DNA of 64,000 nucleotides from Clostridium ganghwense (GCF_026735165.1 NZ_JAPQES010000001.1:1240001-1304000), one strand, 5' to 3'; counted from the first letter of the stretch, positions 8,619 to 17,743 are shown. Translations and numbers: made by a program. Notes: generated from the letters alone by a model not told the origin.

Positions 8619-9733
8619 TACATTCTCATATCCCCTTTTCTTTTTTTGTCCTTATACATATTTTTATCAGCAATATTGAAAATTTCATTTATACATAAAT
8701 TTTTATCATAATCTATTTCACATATTCCATAGCTAAAATTTACGTTTATATCTTCTATATTATCAATTACTTCTTCATTAAGCATCTTTCTTGTATTATT
8801 TAGTACTTTTCTCACCTTTTCATCTGAAGAGTCTTTAAATAAAACAACAAACTCGTCTCCAGATACTCTTGCATATATATCATTATTTCTATTTAAATTT
8901 TTTCTTAGTACTTTTGTAAAGTGTTGTAAAGTTTTATCTCCTATCATATGTCCATAATTATCATTTATTTTCTTGAAATCATCAATATCAATTGTGGCAA
9001 GAAATAATTTAGTATGATTTTTTTTCATTTCCTCTAGTTCTATCTTCAAAATATTATTAAATATCCTTTTATTATATATACCTGTTAAATAATCATGATT
9101 TACCATATATCTTAATTCATCTTGAATTATAAAATTTTTCAACACTAATTGTAATTGATTTCTTATATGCTTCATTAACTCTAAATCATCTTTTGTAAAA
9201 ATTGTCCCTTCTTCATCACTATCAATATTTATTACACCTACAAGTTCATCATCTAAATATATAGGGGTACTTAAAGTAGATTTAATACCTAAAGCTCCTA
9301 TTTGTTGTAATTTACCTCTATTGTTACAGCCCATAAATTGTTCATCAAATTCTGGTGAATTTGTTATTATTACAGAATCACTAAAATTATTAGTTTCATG
9401 CAAAAATACTTCTTCTCTACTTAAAGATAAATTTTTAAGTTCTTCTGAAAATCCTCTTACTACTTTAAAATGGAACTTCCCATCTTCTTCTAAAATAAGT
9501 ACACTCCCTTTATTAGGTTCAGGAATCAAATCAATTGCTGTATCCAACATAACACTATACAAGTCTTCCTTACTCGTTACTTTATTAATTTGATTGCCTA
9601 TTAAATAGAAATGATCATTAACTTTTTGTAATGTTAGCAATTTTTCTCTTAATTTTTTTATTTTATAATATTCTTTTATAACTAAAATGGTTAATACTCC
9701 TATTACAAAATATAAAATAAAATCTGTATCCAA
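8618..9733 (-). CDS. Membrane-anchored GAF-GGDEF diguanylate cyclase
   Basis: 371 aa. One N-terminal membrane helix (about 4-22) is followed by a short coiled segment, a GAF domain (about 40-195) and a GGDEF domain (about 205-365). The signature is SGDEF, a variant found in some active enzymes. An intact RNND inhibition site lies five residues before it, so product feedback is expected, unlike the cyclase at 378-2285. The start is TTG at 9733, chosen because AAGGAG stands eight bases upstream. It ends in the overlap with the MgtC-family gene. The GAF ligand is unknown. Confidence 0.88.
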   Translation of the reverse strand: MDTDFILYFVIGVLTILVIKEYYKIKKLREKLLTLQKVNDHFYLIGNQINKVTSKEDLYSVMLDTAIDLIPEPNKGSVLILEEDGKFHFKVVRGFSEELKNLSLSREEVFLHETNNFSDSVIITNSPEFDEQFMGCNNRGKLQQIGALGIKSTLSTPIYLDDELVGVINIDSDEEGTIFTKDDLELMKHIRNQLQLVLKNFIIQDELRYMVNHDYLTGIYNKRIFNNILKIELEEMKKNHTKLFLATIDIDDFKKINDNYGHMIGDKTLQHFTKVLRKNLNRNNDIYARVSGDEFVVLFKDSSDEKVRKVLNNTRKMLNEEVIDNIEDINVNFSYGICEIDYDKNLCINEIFNIADKNMYKDKKRKGDMRM

Positions 9734-9851
9734 TCTTTACACTCCTTGCAAATACATATTTAACAAAAAAATATATAACTTCTTATATGCGAATAATTAA
9801 TACATATATAGCAAAAAATATTTAATAAACAAACTCAAAAGGAGATTTTTT

Positions 9852-10034
9852 ATGCAAGGAAAAATATTAGATATGAACAAAACAGATGCTTTTATAGTTT
9901 TTGATAATGGAACAACTATTGATTTATGTATATCTCATATTCCTCCAAATTCAAAAGTAGGTGATACCGTTAATATTAATTTATCCTTCTCAAATGAAAT
10001 AACCAATGATAAAATGAATAACTTTTTTATTTAA
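9852..10034 (+). CDS. Small conserved-looking protein, unknown function
   Basis: 60 aa with a good AAAAGGAGA site seven bases before the ATG, so it is very probably translated. The pattern MQGKILDMNKTDAFIVFDNG, then HIPPNSKVGDTVNI suggests a small beta-barrel of the OB type, like DUF3006-type proteins, but the match is by eye only. No membrane segment or cysteine motif. It is divergent from the diguanylate cyclase gene and convergent with mrp; no operon partner. Confidence 0.65.
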   Translation: MQGKILDMNKTDAFIVFDNGTTIDLCISHIPPNSKVGDTVNINLSFSNEITNDKMNNFFI

Positions 10035-10053
10035 TTATATCACAAATAAAAAA

Positions 10054-10091
10054 AAGCACGACATAAGTTACTAGTAACCTATGTCGTACTT
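10054..10091. terminator. Terminator of mrp, possibly bidirectional
   Basis: A long stem (about 18 bp; the two imperfect positions become G-U pairs on the minus strand) lies between the convergent small gene and mrp. A run of A at 10047-10053 gives the T-run for minus-strand transcripts. Confidence 0.85.
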
Positions 10092-10092
10092 T

Positions 10093-10935
10093 TTATTTAT
10101 TTAACTGTTCCATAAATTTCTCAAATAACTGCTCATATTCTTTAGATTCTTTGATATAACTTTCCATTTTTCCATTTTCTAAGCTTTCAATCATATCTAA
10201 GTTTATAGGCATTTCTGCAAGCAGTGATGCACCTAGATATTCAGCATGCTCTGTTGCTGGCTTTTTACTAAATACTCTTAGTTTTTCTCCACAAGTTCCA
10301 CATTTTATGTAAGACATATTTTCTACAACACCTAATAAGTTAACATTCATTTTTTCTATCATTACAACAACTTTTTTAACTATCATAGAAACCATATTTT
10401 GTGGAGTTGAAACTACAACCATTCCAGTTATTGGAGTACTCTGCATTATAGTTAACGCTATGTCTCCTGTTCCTGGCGGCATATCAATTAGAAGATAATC
10501 TAATTCTCCCCACATTGTATCAGCATACATTTGGTTTAAAACTCCAGTAATTAAAGGTCCTCTCCATATAACTGGCTGATCTTCTTGTTCAGTTAATAGG
10601 TTTAAAGACATTACCTTTATTCCACCTTCTGTTTCAACAGGTGTAAATCTAACTTCTTCTGTTCCTTCCATTTGCATAACTTGTGCTCTTTTATCACTTA
10701 TTCCTAAAACTCTTGGCATTGAAGGTCCAGTAATATCAGCATCTAAAACTCCTACTTTATATCCAGCCTTTGAAAGCTGTGCTGCAAGTATTCCTGTAAC
10801 TGTAGATTTACCAACTCCACCTTTACCACTAATAATACCAATTATATTTTTTATTTTTCCGTATTTTGGAAGCATCTTTGAACAACTTTGTTCATTACAT
10901 GTTCCTTTACTTGGGCAAGTATCACAACTACTCAT
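10093..10935 (-). CDS. mrp: Mrp/NBP35-type iron-sulfur carrier ATPase
   Basis: Cytosolic P-loop ATPase that in this family carries and transfers Fe-S clusters to apoproteins. Visible are an N-terminal Cys cluster (C4, C7, C13, C18), the deviant Walker A GKGGVGKST (about 37-45), DADITGPSMPR, the LLIDMPPGTGD switch, and a C-terminal CGTC pair expected to bind a bridging cluster. An in-frame TTG nine codons upstream exists, but AGGAGGA falls inside that stretch and is correctly spaced for the ATG at 10935 (MSSCDTC), giving 280 aa. Monocistronic, with the terminator at 10054-10091. Confidence 0.92.
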   Translation of the reverse strand: MSSCDTCPSKGTCNEQSCSKMLPKYGKIKNIIGIISGKGGVGKSTVTGILAAQLSKAGYKVGVLDADITGPSMPRVLGISDKRAQVMQMEGTEEVRFTPVETEGGIKVMSLNLLTEQEDQPVIWRGPLITGVLNQMYADTMWGELDYLLIDMPPGTGDIALTIMQSTPITGMVVVSTPQNMVSMIVKKVVVMIEKMNVNLLGVVENMSYIKCGTCGEKLRVFSKKPATEHAEYLGASLLAEMPINLDMIESLENGKMESYIKESKEYEQLFEKFMEQLNK

Positions 10936-11018
10936 TTCTATTCCTCCTAAGCTTAAATTCAAAATACACCAATAACATTATATCACTATCCTTGTTTTTA
11001 TCAAATGCCAAAAACACT

Positions 11019-11843
11019 TTAAAAATTTTCTGGTTTCTTATCTTTACTCATATTAAAATTCCATGTTCCCAATTCATATTTATTAATAAAATAGTAATTA
11101 GTTTCCTTTTTAGTTTTCTTATTAAAAAAAGTAATTATGCATTTATATATATCAGACTTATAACCTTCTGTACATATATCCATAGTAATATCATATTTAT
11201 CTCTATCATCATTTTTTATTATTTCTTGATTATTTTTTAGTTTTTCCTTAAATTCCTCTATATCCATTGTCAGAATAAATTTAGCTACTTCCTCATCATC
11301 TATATCAATTCCTATTTTTTCATCGCCTTTTAAGGCTTTACTATAATCATCTAAAGCTTTAAGCATAGAATTGTGATAAACCTCTTTAAATTGTTTTGGT
11401 ATTCTTATATCCCAAAAAATTTTTATAATATCGTCATCAAGCCTTTTGGATACAATGTACATTTTATCACCGCTATAAAGATTTCCTGCATCACTTTTAT
11501 CATAACCAGCAATATAGTTAAATTTATAAACCTTATTTATGCCTTCATGCAATTCTAAAGTATAATCTGGTTCCAAAGATATTTTATTATTAACCTCCTT
11601 GGCTTCTGATAAGATATCATATAATTCTTTTATCGAATTTTTATCTGTAACTATAAAAGTGAAACCTTTATCTCTTACATTTTGTATAATTACTTTATTA
11701 ACCTTTCCTTGTTTTATGTATTCAAAATCTTTATTTTTCATTCCCATTTTTACTTTCAACTTATCAATCTGTCCACACCCCAACAAGGTACTGCTGAAAG
11801 CTATTACTATTATAATAAATAAAACCCTTAGTTTTTTAAACAC
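11019..11843 (-). CDS. Lipoprotein of unknown function
   Basis: 274 aa with a type II signal peptide: KKLRVLFIIIVIAFSS then the lipobox LLGC, so it is exported and lipidated at Cys about 23. The mature part contains a domain built on FIVTDKNSIKELYDIL, resembling YhfM/DUF5301-type modules of Firmicute lipoproteins (weak, by eye), then a charged helical region. The start is GTG at 11843, preceded by AGGAGG. It lies 30 bp downstream of lgt, whose product would lipidate it, and may be co-transcribed. Confidence 0.8.
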   Translation of the reverse strand: MFKKLRVLFIIIVIAFSSTLLGCGQIDKLKVKMGMKNKDFEYIKQGKVNKVIIQNVRDKGFTFIVTDKNSIKELYDILSEAKEVNNKISLEPDYTLELHEGINKVYKFNYIAGYDKSDAGNLYSGDKMYIVSKRLDDDIIKIFWDIRIPKQFKEVYHNSMLKALDDYSKALKGDEKIGIDIDDEEVAKFILTMDIEEFKEKLKNNQEIIKNDDRDKYDITMDICTEGYKSDIYKCIITFFNKKTKKETNYYFINKYELGTWNFNMSKDKKPENF

Positions 11844-11873
11844 AAGCTTACCTCCTAAGCTTTAAAATAACCT

Positions 11874-12632
11874 TTATGCCTTTGCTTTTTTTAATCTTTG
11901 TATATTAAAAATAATAATCCCAATAATTAATGTAAAGATAGCAATAAATTGAGACGTTGACAGTATTCCTACATTTCCTCTTGGGTCATTCCTCAAAAAC
12001 TCTACAATAAATCTTCCAATACTATAAATTATAACATACATAGAAAAAAGCTTTCCATCTTGTCTTTCTTTTTTATCATACCATATCAAAAATAAAGCTA
12101 AACAAAAATCAAATGCTGAAGAATATAATTGAGTTGGATGGAGTCTAATCCCTTGAGGCGCGAATAATGAGTCTTTAAATATAACACCTATAGGAAGATG
12201 AGTCTCTCTTCCATAACAGCAGCCAGCTAAAAAACATCCTATTCTTCCAAAGCCTTGAGCTAATGGTAGGCTTGGTATTACTAAATCTAATATTCCTAAT
12301 ACACTCCATTTCTTCTTTTTGCAGTATAAAACTATTCCTAAAATTCCACCTATTATGGCACCATATATAACAAAACCACTTCCAAAATCTTTAATAATTG
12401 ACGATGGATTAGCTATAATATATTTAATTTCAGTTATTATATATAGGATTTTTCCACCTAAAACTCCCAAAATTATCGTAAACATAGACATATCCCATAT
12501 CTTATCCTCATCATAGCCCTTTTTCTTGCTTCTTTTTGACAAAAGTATAAGGGCAAAAACTATTCCTATGGCTATCATTGCTCCATAACCATATATTTTC
12601 AATCCAAAAATTTCAAATAAAACAGGTTTCAT
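11874..12632 (-). CDS. lgt: Prolipoprotein diacylglyceryl transferase
   Basis: Polytopic membrane enzyme that transfers diacylglycerol from phosphatidylglycerol to the lipobox cysteine of prolipoproteins. 252 aa with about seven helices. The family signature is GRIGCFLAGCCYGRETHLP, with HPTQLYSS and GRFIVEFLRNDPRG further on. An upstream TTG gives five extra residues, but GGGAGGT lies inside that stretch and points to the ATG at 12632. It is followed by a lipoprotein gene and preceded by a terminator at 12659-12674. Confidence 0.95.
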   Translation of the reverse strand: MKPVLFEIFGLKIYGYGAMIAIGIVFALILLSKRSKKKGYDEDKIWDMSMFTIILGVLGGKILYIITEIKYIIANPSSIIKDFGSGFVIYGAIIGGILGIVLYCKKKKWSVLGILDLVIPSLPLAQGFGRIGCFLAGCCYGRETHLPIGVIFKDSLFAPQGIRLHPTQLYSSAFDFCLALFLIWYDKKERQDGKLFSMYVIIYSIGRFIVEFLRNDPRGNVGILSTSQFIAIFTLIIGIIIFNIQRLKKAKA

Positions 12633-12658
12633 AATTTTACCTCCCAAAATAATAAAAG

Positions 12659-12674
12659 AAGCATTACGCTTCTC
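12659..12674 (-). terminator. Weak terminator after the gene at 12740-13321
   Basis: A 6-bp stem (AGAAGC/GCTTCT, five-base loop) followed on the minus strand by a TTTTATTATTTT tract. It overlaps the lgt leader and may let some transcription through to lgt. Confidence 0.55.
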
Positions 12675-12739
12675 TTTGTCCCTTGTATAAGATTATAATA
12701 CTTAAAAAAACCTAAATCAATTACATTTCATCCTATTTG

Positions 12740-13321
12740 TTACTTAGTTTCTACTGTTTTAACTATACTTTCAAATAAAGCTACAAAGCTTTCTTTAAAA
12801 TTTTCACTCTTTATAAAAAAAGAAACTCTAATAAACTGATTATTATTCTTTAAAAAATATTCATAAACAGTATAACTAGTGTTATTAACTAACATATTAT
12901 ACTTTATTGAATATCCTTTCCTATTATTTATTTTTATATCATTCATTTTGTAATTTCTTATTATATTTTGCTTTTCAGATACTTCTTTACTTTTGATTAA
13001 AAAATCCTTTAAATCATTTTTTATGTTCCAAACCTGAACAAATCCATTTATAACAAAATCATTAGATTGAAAATCATTATGATATACTATTTCATTACCT
13101 GGAAAACTTTGAGTTTTTGAACTCCACTCTGATGGCAGTTTGTAAGTTAATACACCATCTAAAGCCGTATATTCCTTTAAAGAACTAATATTATTTTGTA
13201 TGAAGCTTACTGACTTTATATGTCCCTCTAGTATTTGTCCCGTTCCAAAAATAACTGTCATCAATATAATAGCAACAATAATAACTTGTAGTTTCCTTTT
13301 GTTTATTACTATAATCTTCAT
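12740..13321 (-). CDS. Membrane-anchored or secreted protein, unknown
   Basis: 193 aa. One N-terminal hydrophobic helix (about 9-27, VIIVAIILMTVIFGTG) without a lipobox anchors or exports the protein. The rest (LTYKLPSEWSS, then FVINGFVQVWNI and YTVYEYFLKNNNQFIRVSFF) has the PsbP-like beta pattern of many clostridial exported proteins. No catalytic motif was recognised. Its ATG is at 13321 with the GGAGG site seven to eight bases upstream. Confidence 0.72.
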   Translation of the reverse strand: MKIIVINKRKLQVIIVAIILMTVIFGTGQILEGHIKSVSFIQNNISSLKEYTALDGVLTYKLPSEWSSKTQSFPGNEIVYHNDFQSNDFVINGFVQVWNIKNDLKDFLIKSKEVSEKQNIIRNYKMNDIKINNRKGYSIKYNMLVNNTSYTVYEYFLKNNNQFIRVSFFIKSENFKESFVALFESIVKTVETK

Positions 13322-13384
13322 AAAATTCCTCCATATTCTATATTCAAATATATAATACTATATGAAAAACAATCAAAAAATATT

Positions 13385-13418
13385 AAAACTAACTGCCTAT
13401 TTTTAAGCAGTTAGTTTT
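13385..13418. terminator. Terminator after the gene at 13426
   Basis: A 12-bp stem (13385-13396 with 13407-13418) and T-run on the minus strand follow the stop at 13426. Confidence 0.85.
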
Positions 13419-13425
13419 ATACTTT

Positions 13426-14835
13426 TTATATAACGGGTACCATAACTCTCGAATTTTTAAAGTCATAGAACATTACCCAATATCCTGTGCTATACATCTT
13501 ATCCTCTTTGTAATCTTTACAAACCCAAGTTGCAAAACCTGTCGTTCCACCAAATGGTTGATCATGCATAACTTTAGTACCAGGTATTGCATATACTAAA
13601 TATCTCATTTTACCTTTTGAATCACATTTATATCCTAAAAGATAATGCCCATATTTTTTAATATAAGGATAATAGCAAATCATAGGATAATATACAACTG
13701 TATATTTATTTAAATCAGTTGTTTTATTTATATCTTCTAAGCTTTCTACAGGAACTTTATACCATTTACATTTTCCTACTTCAGGACATACATCTGAAAC
13801 CTCTTCAAGTCCTTTAGCTAAGTTCTTGAAGAATTCACCTTGTACTCCTATAGGATAATCCTGCTCATCTTTCTTACACTTACACTCATACTTTTCTTTA
13901 CATTTACACTCATACTTTTCTTTATGCTTATCTCTTACTTCTTCTCCTCTATACTCTTCAAATTTAGATGTATTATCAATTACTTCATCTATTTTACCAT
14001 TATCTATATCATCATTATCTATACCATCATTATTCTCACTATCATTTATATCATTTATATCATTTATGTCATCTGATCTATCATTTCCTTCACTTGTATC
14101 GTCATTTATGTTCTTATATTGTTCTATGTCATTTTCATATTTATCAAAGATATCATCTTTTGGTTTATTTTTATTAACATCATCCACTTCTTCTAATTTT
14201 CTATTATTATTTTCAACTATTTCTTCTTTAACTTTCTCATCTTTAACGCTTTCTTCTTTAGCTTTCTTATCCTTAACTTTATTTTCTTTAACTCTTTTAC
14301 TCTCATGCTGCAAATTAGTACTATCAGTTTTAACCTTTTTATCCTCTACAATTACTTCATTAGTTTCTACATTATCACTTGTATCTTGTCTTGATTGTAC
14401 TTTATTTTGTATCATATAATAATTCTTCCAATCATTCAATCTAACTCCACTAATAAAACCTGTTAAAACGGATTTCATATTTGAATCTTGAAAATTTACT
14501 ACAGCGGCTCCTTTAATTTTGTCCATAGACATACCACTATAGGCTATATTATTTATGTCATATTCGTATGAAATTTCTGCTCTTCCATAATCATCTATGT
14601 TCATTTCACCTAATTTTATTAACTTCTTTTCACTTTTCTTATCACATATTAAAATCATATAATACGGTTCTTTATCTTTTTTTAAATTTTGAACATAATA
14701 TGATACTTTGCATTTTTCACTTTTCTTTTCAATTTTAGCATATCCTGTTGGAAATTTACTAGCATCTGATGAAAATCCCTTCTCATCTTCCTGTAATATA
14801 ATAAAGTACCTGCTATAATTTTTTTTAGCTGCCAC
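13426..14835 (-). CDS. Clostridial modular protein with acidic/basic low-complexity linker
   Basis: 469 aa in three parts. Residues 1-145 are a folded N-terminal domain (YSRYFIILQEDEKGF, then GAAVVNFQDSNMKSVLTGFISG). Residues about 145-325 are a low-complexity linker rich in Lys/Glu/Asp, with the triplet DIN repeated four times and an eight-residue KEKYECKC unit repeated twice. Residues 325-469 are a globular aromatic-rich domain (YPMICYYPYIKKYGHYLLGY, then GGTTGFATWVCKD). No signal peptide. The layout recalls spore-associated clostridial proteins, but I do not recognise a function. The start is GTG at 14835 behind GGGGGGAG. Confidence 0.72.
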   Translation of the reverse strand: MAAKKNYSRYFIILQEDEKGFSSDASKFPTGYAKIEKKSEKCKVSYYVQNLKKDKEPYYMILICDKKSEKKLIKLGEMNIDDYGRAEISYEYDINNIAYSGMSMDKIKGAAVVNFQDSNMKSVLTGFISGVRLNDWKNYYMIQNKVQSRQDTSDNVETNEVIVEDKKVKTDSTNLQHESKRVKENKVKDKKAKEESVKDEKVKEEIVENNNRKLEEVDDVNKNKPKDDIFDKYENDIEQYKNINDDTSEGNDRSDDINDINDINDSENNDGIDNDDIDNGKIDEVIDNTSKFEEYRGEEVRDKHKEKYECKCKEKYECKCKKDEQDYPIGVQGEFFKNLAKGLEEVSDVCPEVGKCKWYKVPVESLEDINKTTDLNKYTVVYYPMICYYPYIKKYGHYLLGYKCDSKGKMRYLVYAIPGTKVMHDQPFGGTTGFATWVCKDYKEDKMYSTGYWVMFYDFKNSRVMVPVI

Positions 14836-14972
14836 CTATTCTCCCCCCAACAATCTTATTCATTATTATAATATATGCTATGTTTAAAAAAAATGACCTC
14901 TTTTCTAAAAAAGTTTAGATAAGCGGTTCTATAAATGCTTTAAAATATTGAAGTTATGGGTATTTATAAAAA

Positions 14973-15018
14973 AATAAAAGTGAAAGCCATATCTAATCTA
15001 TGACTTTCACTTTTATTT
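14973..15018 (-). terminator. Terminator of the rnmV-ksgA operon
   Basis: A long, nearly perfect inverted repeat (about 19 bp with one mismatch; arms end at 14973 and 15018) is followed by a T-run on the minus strand, 27 bp after ksgA. Confidence 0.88.
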
Positions 15019-15044
15019 TTTTATTAAACTGTTATTATTAATTC

Positions 15045-15893
15045 TTAACTATTAACTGTAAGATCATATACTGCATTAGCCAAATTTGCAAATTCTTGAA
15101 GAGATAAAGTTTCTCCTCTTCTTTTAGAATCTATGTTTGCATTTTCAAAAGCCTTTTCCATTGTTTCTGCATCCATAATTTTCATGCTTTTTATTGCATT
15201 TCTTAAAGTTTTTCTTCTCATATTAAAAGATTGTCTTACTATCTTAAAAAACAAATCTTTATCCTTAGTTTCTACTCTAGGTTTATCTAACTTATCTAAT
15301 CTTATAATTATAGAATCTACCTTAGGTTGTGGTACAAATGATGTTGGAGAAACTGTTCTAACTATTTTAGTATCACAATAATATTGTACAAGTACAGAAA
15401 GAGAACCATATTCTTTGCAGTTAGGCTCCGCATCTATTCTTTCTGCCACTTCTTTTTGAATCATTATTGTTAAAGATTTAAAGTTATAATTTTGATTTAA
15501 AATTCTAGCTATTATAGGAGTAGTAACATAATACGGTAAGTTAGCTACTACTTTGACATTTTTTTCATCCCCTATTATTTCATTAAAATCTACTTTTAAA
15601 GCATCTTTATGTATAAGCTTAAAATTTTCAAACTCTCCAAGTTCATTTTCAAGTATAGGTATAAGTTCTGAATCCAATTCAACAGCACATACTTTTTTTG
15701 CTTTTGTTAATAATTCTTTAGTAAGAGTCCCTACTCCAGGACCTATTTCTATTACAAAATCTTCTTTTGAAACTTCGGAACCTTCTACTATATCATCTAA
15801 TACTCTATGATCTATTAAAAAATTTTGTCCTAAACTTTTAGTAAATTTAAAATCATATTTCTTTACTAATTCTTTAGTATTTACTCTTTCCAT
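15045..15893 (-). CDS. ksgA: 16S rRNA dimethyladenosine transferase (KsgA/RsmA)
   Basis: Dimethylates two adjacent adenosines (A1518/A1519 in E. coli numbering) of 16S rRNA with SAM during small-subunit maturation. 282 aa, normal length. Visible: [12 protein letters not shown] at the N-terminus, SAM motif [13 protein letters not shown] (about 46-57), the catalytic [10 protein letters not shown] (about 116-125), and [14 protein letters not shown]. The ATG lies one base after the rnmV stop, and its AAGGAGA site is inside the rnmV end, so the genes are co-transcribed and probably coupled. Confidence 0.97.
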   Translation of the reverse strand: MERVNTKELVKKYDFKFTKSLGQNFLIDHRVLDDIVEGSEVSKEDFVIEIGPGVGTLTKELLTKAKKVCAVELDSELIPILENELGEFENFKLIHKDALKVDFNEIIGDEKNVKVVANLPYYVTTPIIARILNQNYNFKSLTIMIQKEVAERIDAEPNCKEYGSLSVLVQYYCDTKIVRTVSPTSFVPQPKVDSIIIRLDKLDKPRVETKDKDLFFKIVRQSFNMRRKTLRNAIKSMKIMDAETMEKAFENANIDSKRRGETLSLQEFANLANAVYDLTVNS

Positions 15894-15894
15894 T

Positions 15895-16440
15895 CTACAT
15901 CTCCTTACTTATTTTATTAATAGCAGTCATAAACTCTTCTCTGCTTATTCCATAGTTATTTAGTCTAGTTATAAATTGTGCAGAATTACAGTATCCTATT
16001 CCAAGTTCTCTTCCAAGGTCTTCTCTTCTTTTCTTAGCCTCACTATTTCCTGTAAGATTAAAATAATATAAATCTTGTGTATTAAAAAAATCTCTTCTTT
16101 CTTTTACTTCACACTTTGCATTTTTTAATGCTCTAATTATAGTCTCAGGAGAAGCATTTTCTACTCCTATATCATCATCACGAAGTCCTTCTTGTTTAGT
16201 TATATAGGCATGTTTTAGTCCACTTACTCTCTTAGATATTATTCTTCTTATCTTTTCCCCTGCAAAATCAGGATCTGTAAATACAATTACCCCTTGTCTT
16301 TTTTGTGCTTCTTTTATTCTCTCTATTACTTGTTTATTTATACCGAAACCTCCAACAGCAATCATTTCTGCATCTACTGCTCTTTTAACCGCTGTTATAT
16401 CATCTCGTCCCTCTACTACAATAACTTCCTTTATCATCAT
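15895..16440 (-). CDS. rnmV: Ribonuclease M5
   Basis: TOPRIM-family RNase that matures 5S rRNA in Firmicutes. Visible: the TOPRIM glutamate in VVEGRDD near the N-terminus, [13 protein letters not shown] (metal-binding DxD region), and the C-terminal [21 protein letters not shown] block. A GTG six codons upstream is in frame, but GGTGGAGG serves the ATG at 16440, and [14 protein letters not shown] aligns with the normal family start; this gives 181 aa. It forms an operon with ksgA, a common order in Firmicutes. An inverted repeat AACTAATAAA/TTTATTAGTT (16584-16619) overlaps a possible TATAAT upstream. Confidence 0.95.
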   Translation of the reverse strand: MMIKEVIVVEGRDDITAVKRAVDAEMIAVGGFGINKQVIERIKEAQKRQGVIVFTDPDFAGEKIRRIISKRVSGLKHAYITKQEGLRDDDIGVENASPETIIRALKNAKCEVKERRDFFNTQDLYYFNLTGNSEAKKRREDLGRELGIGYCNSAQFITRLNNYGISREEFMTAINKISKEM

Positions 16441-16583
16441 TTTAATAAAAGCCTCCACCTTTTAATAATTATCAATATATAATTGCTAATCATCATTTAT
16501 CAATTATTTCTCTTTCTATTATAAACCAAAGAAAATTTTATTCAATTCGTTAATTCATTTTTAATACCTTATTTTTCTTAAAT

Positions 16584-16619
16584 AACTAATAAATTATATC
16601 AAAGTATAGTTTATTAGTT
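16584..16619. promoter_or_regulatory. Inverted repeat over the presumed rnmV promoter
   Basis: Ten-base arms AACTAATAAA and TTTATTAGTT with a 16-base centre. On the minus strand the centre contains GATATAAT, a good -10, with a weak TGAACT 17 bases upstream. It could be an operator or only a hairpin. Confidence 0.35.
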
Positions 16620-16628
16620 CACAAAAAA

Positions 16629-16645
16629 AGAGCGCTAAGCGCTCT
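16629..16645 (-). terminator. Terminator of the yabE-type gene
   Basis: A compact GC-rich hairpin AGAGCG/CGCTCT followed by seven T on the minus strand; the stop codon at 16644 is inside the stem. Confidence 0.88.
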
Positions 16646-17681
16646 ATTTTATAACGTACACGTCTACGTATCTAACTCCAAAGTTGTAAACCTGGCTATC
16701 GGTATTAAAATATAAGTCTATTTTATTACCTTTTATAGCTCCACCTGTATCCTCAGCTATAGCATATCCATAACCTTTTATATATAGCTTAGTTCCAAGT
16801 GGTATAACTCTTGGATCAACAGCCACTGTGCTGTATCCACTAGGGTTTCTTTTAGTTTTTGTTCCAGACGCAGTAATTCCAAAGCCTCTATCTCCAGGTC
16901 TCTTACCTGTATCTTTATAACTAGATGTATAAGCAGTAGCTCTCATCCTTAATTTTTTAGAATAAGTCGCACTACCACGAGAAAGATTTAAAGTTTTTAA
17001 AGTTCCCATAGCAATAACCTTACTCTTAGGCTTCTTGATTACTTTTTCTCCTACTACTTGTCTGGATACTTCTTTTCCATCTTCATAGACTATTTTATAT
17101 TCTGTTTCTTTTTGTCCAGCTGCACCTTCTTGTACAACTTTTTTGCTTCCTTCTTTCATATCGCTATCTTTTTTTACTTCTGTAGCGAATTGAATTGTTT
17201 CAACCTTTTTCTCTACTTTTGTATTTACTCTAGTAATTACTACTTCTAATCCGTTTTTAGTTTCTTCTTCTCTTACTGGTAAAACTTTATCTTCTTTTGA
17301 TAATACTATTCCTTCTTCCGATAGCATTTCTCCAACATTATCTGCTGTAGTAGCGACAGTTCTTGTTTTACCATCAACCTGTAATTGGATATTAATAGCT
17401 CTTTCTATCTTTATAATGTCTCCTGATTTTATTCTGCTATTTAAGTCTGGTTCTACAATATCCTTAGGACCCAGTGCAATATTATTTTTCTTTAATATGT
17501 TTTCTACTTTACTCGTATATGTTATTATGCTCTTTTCTTTTCCGTCGATTACAATATTAACACTTTTCTCCATGCCGAATACTCCAATGACTATAGCCAT
17601 AAGAATTAGCATAGATACAAAAAATACTTTAGGTCCATTTGAGAAGTAGGTCTTTATGTCGCTATTAAATTTTTCAAACAT
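16644..17681 (-). CDS. YabE-type cell-wall protein: DUF348, G5 and 3D domains
   Basis: 345 aa, exported by an N-terminal helix (about 19-36) that may remain as an anchor. Two DUF348 repeats (about 40-80 and 97-140, each with DGK), a G5 domain (about 150-230, with KIVYEDGKEVSRQVV), and a C-terminal 3D domain (about 245-345) carrying the aspartates of AVDPRVIP, EDTGGAIKG and NKIDLYF. The 3D domain is shared with lytic transglycosylase-like Rpf/Sps proteins, so peptidoglycan cleavage is expected. The position between tatD and rnmV matches the usual Firmicute order. Promoter at 17715-17743; strong AAGGAGG site. Confidence 0.9.
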   Translation of the reverse strand: MFEKFNSDIKTYFSNGPKVFFVSMLILMAIVIGVFGMEKSVNIVIDGKEKSIITYTSKVENILKKNNIALGPKDIVEPDLNSRIKSGDIIKIERAINIQLQVDGKTRTVATTADNVGEMLSEEGIVLSKEDKVLPVREEETKNGLEVVITRVNTKVEKKVETIQFATEVKKDSDMKEGSKKVVQEGAAGQKETEYKIVYEDGKEVSRQVVGEKVIKKPKSKVIAMGTLKTLNLSRGSATYSKKLRMRATAYTSSYKDTGKRPGDRGFGITASGTKTKRNPSGYSTVAVDPRVIPLGTKLYIKGYGYAIAEDTGGAIKGNKIDLYFNTDSQVYNFGVRYVDVYVIK

Positions 17682-17714
17682 AATGTAAACCTCCTTGACA
17701 AAAGTGACTTAAAC

Positions 17715-17743
17715 ATTATATCGTGCATATCATATTTCGTCAA
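17715..17743 (-). promoter_or_regulatory. Sigma-A type promoter of the yabE-type gene
   Basis: TTGACG (17743-17738) and TATAAT (17720-17715) on the minus strand, 17 bases apart, 34 bases upstream of the start codon. Confidence 0.8.

Noticed and set aside
8618-9733. Degenerate, inactive GGDEF (SGDEF)
   Set aside because: The first Gly to Ser change alone occurs in active cyclases and the remaining residues and I-site are intact, so inactivity is not supported.
10866-11240. 124-codon plus-strand frame
   Set aside because: Antisense to mrp and the lipoprotein gene, low-complexity hydrophobic translation, no ribosome binding site.
13868-13925. Direct repeats suggestive of a CRISPR array
   Set aside because: Only two 24-bp copies in frame inside a coding region (KEKYECKC units); no spacers and no cas genes.
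13840-14419. Plus-strand frames of 69-117 codons rich in Leu, Ser, Tyr and Ile
   Set aside because: They are antisense shadows of the repeat-rich linker of the 13426-14835 gene, with no ribosome binding site.
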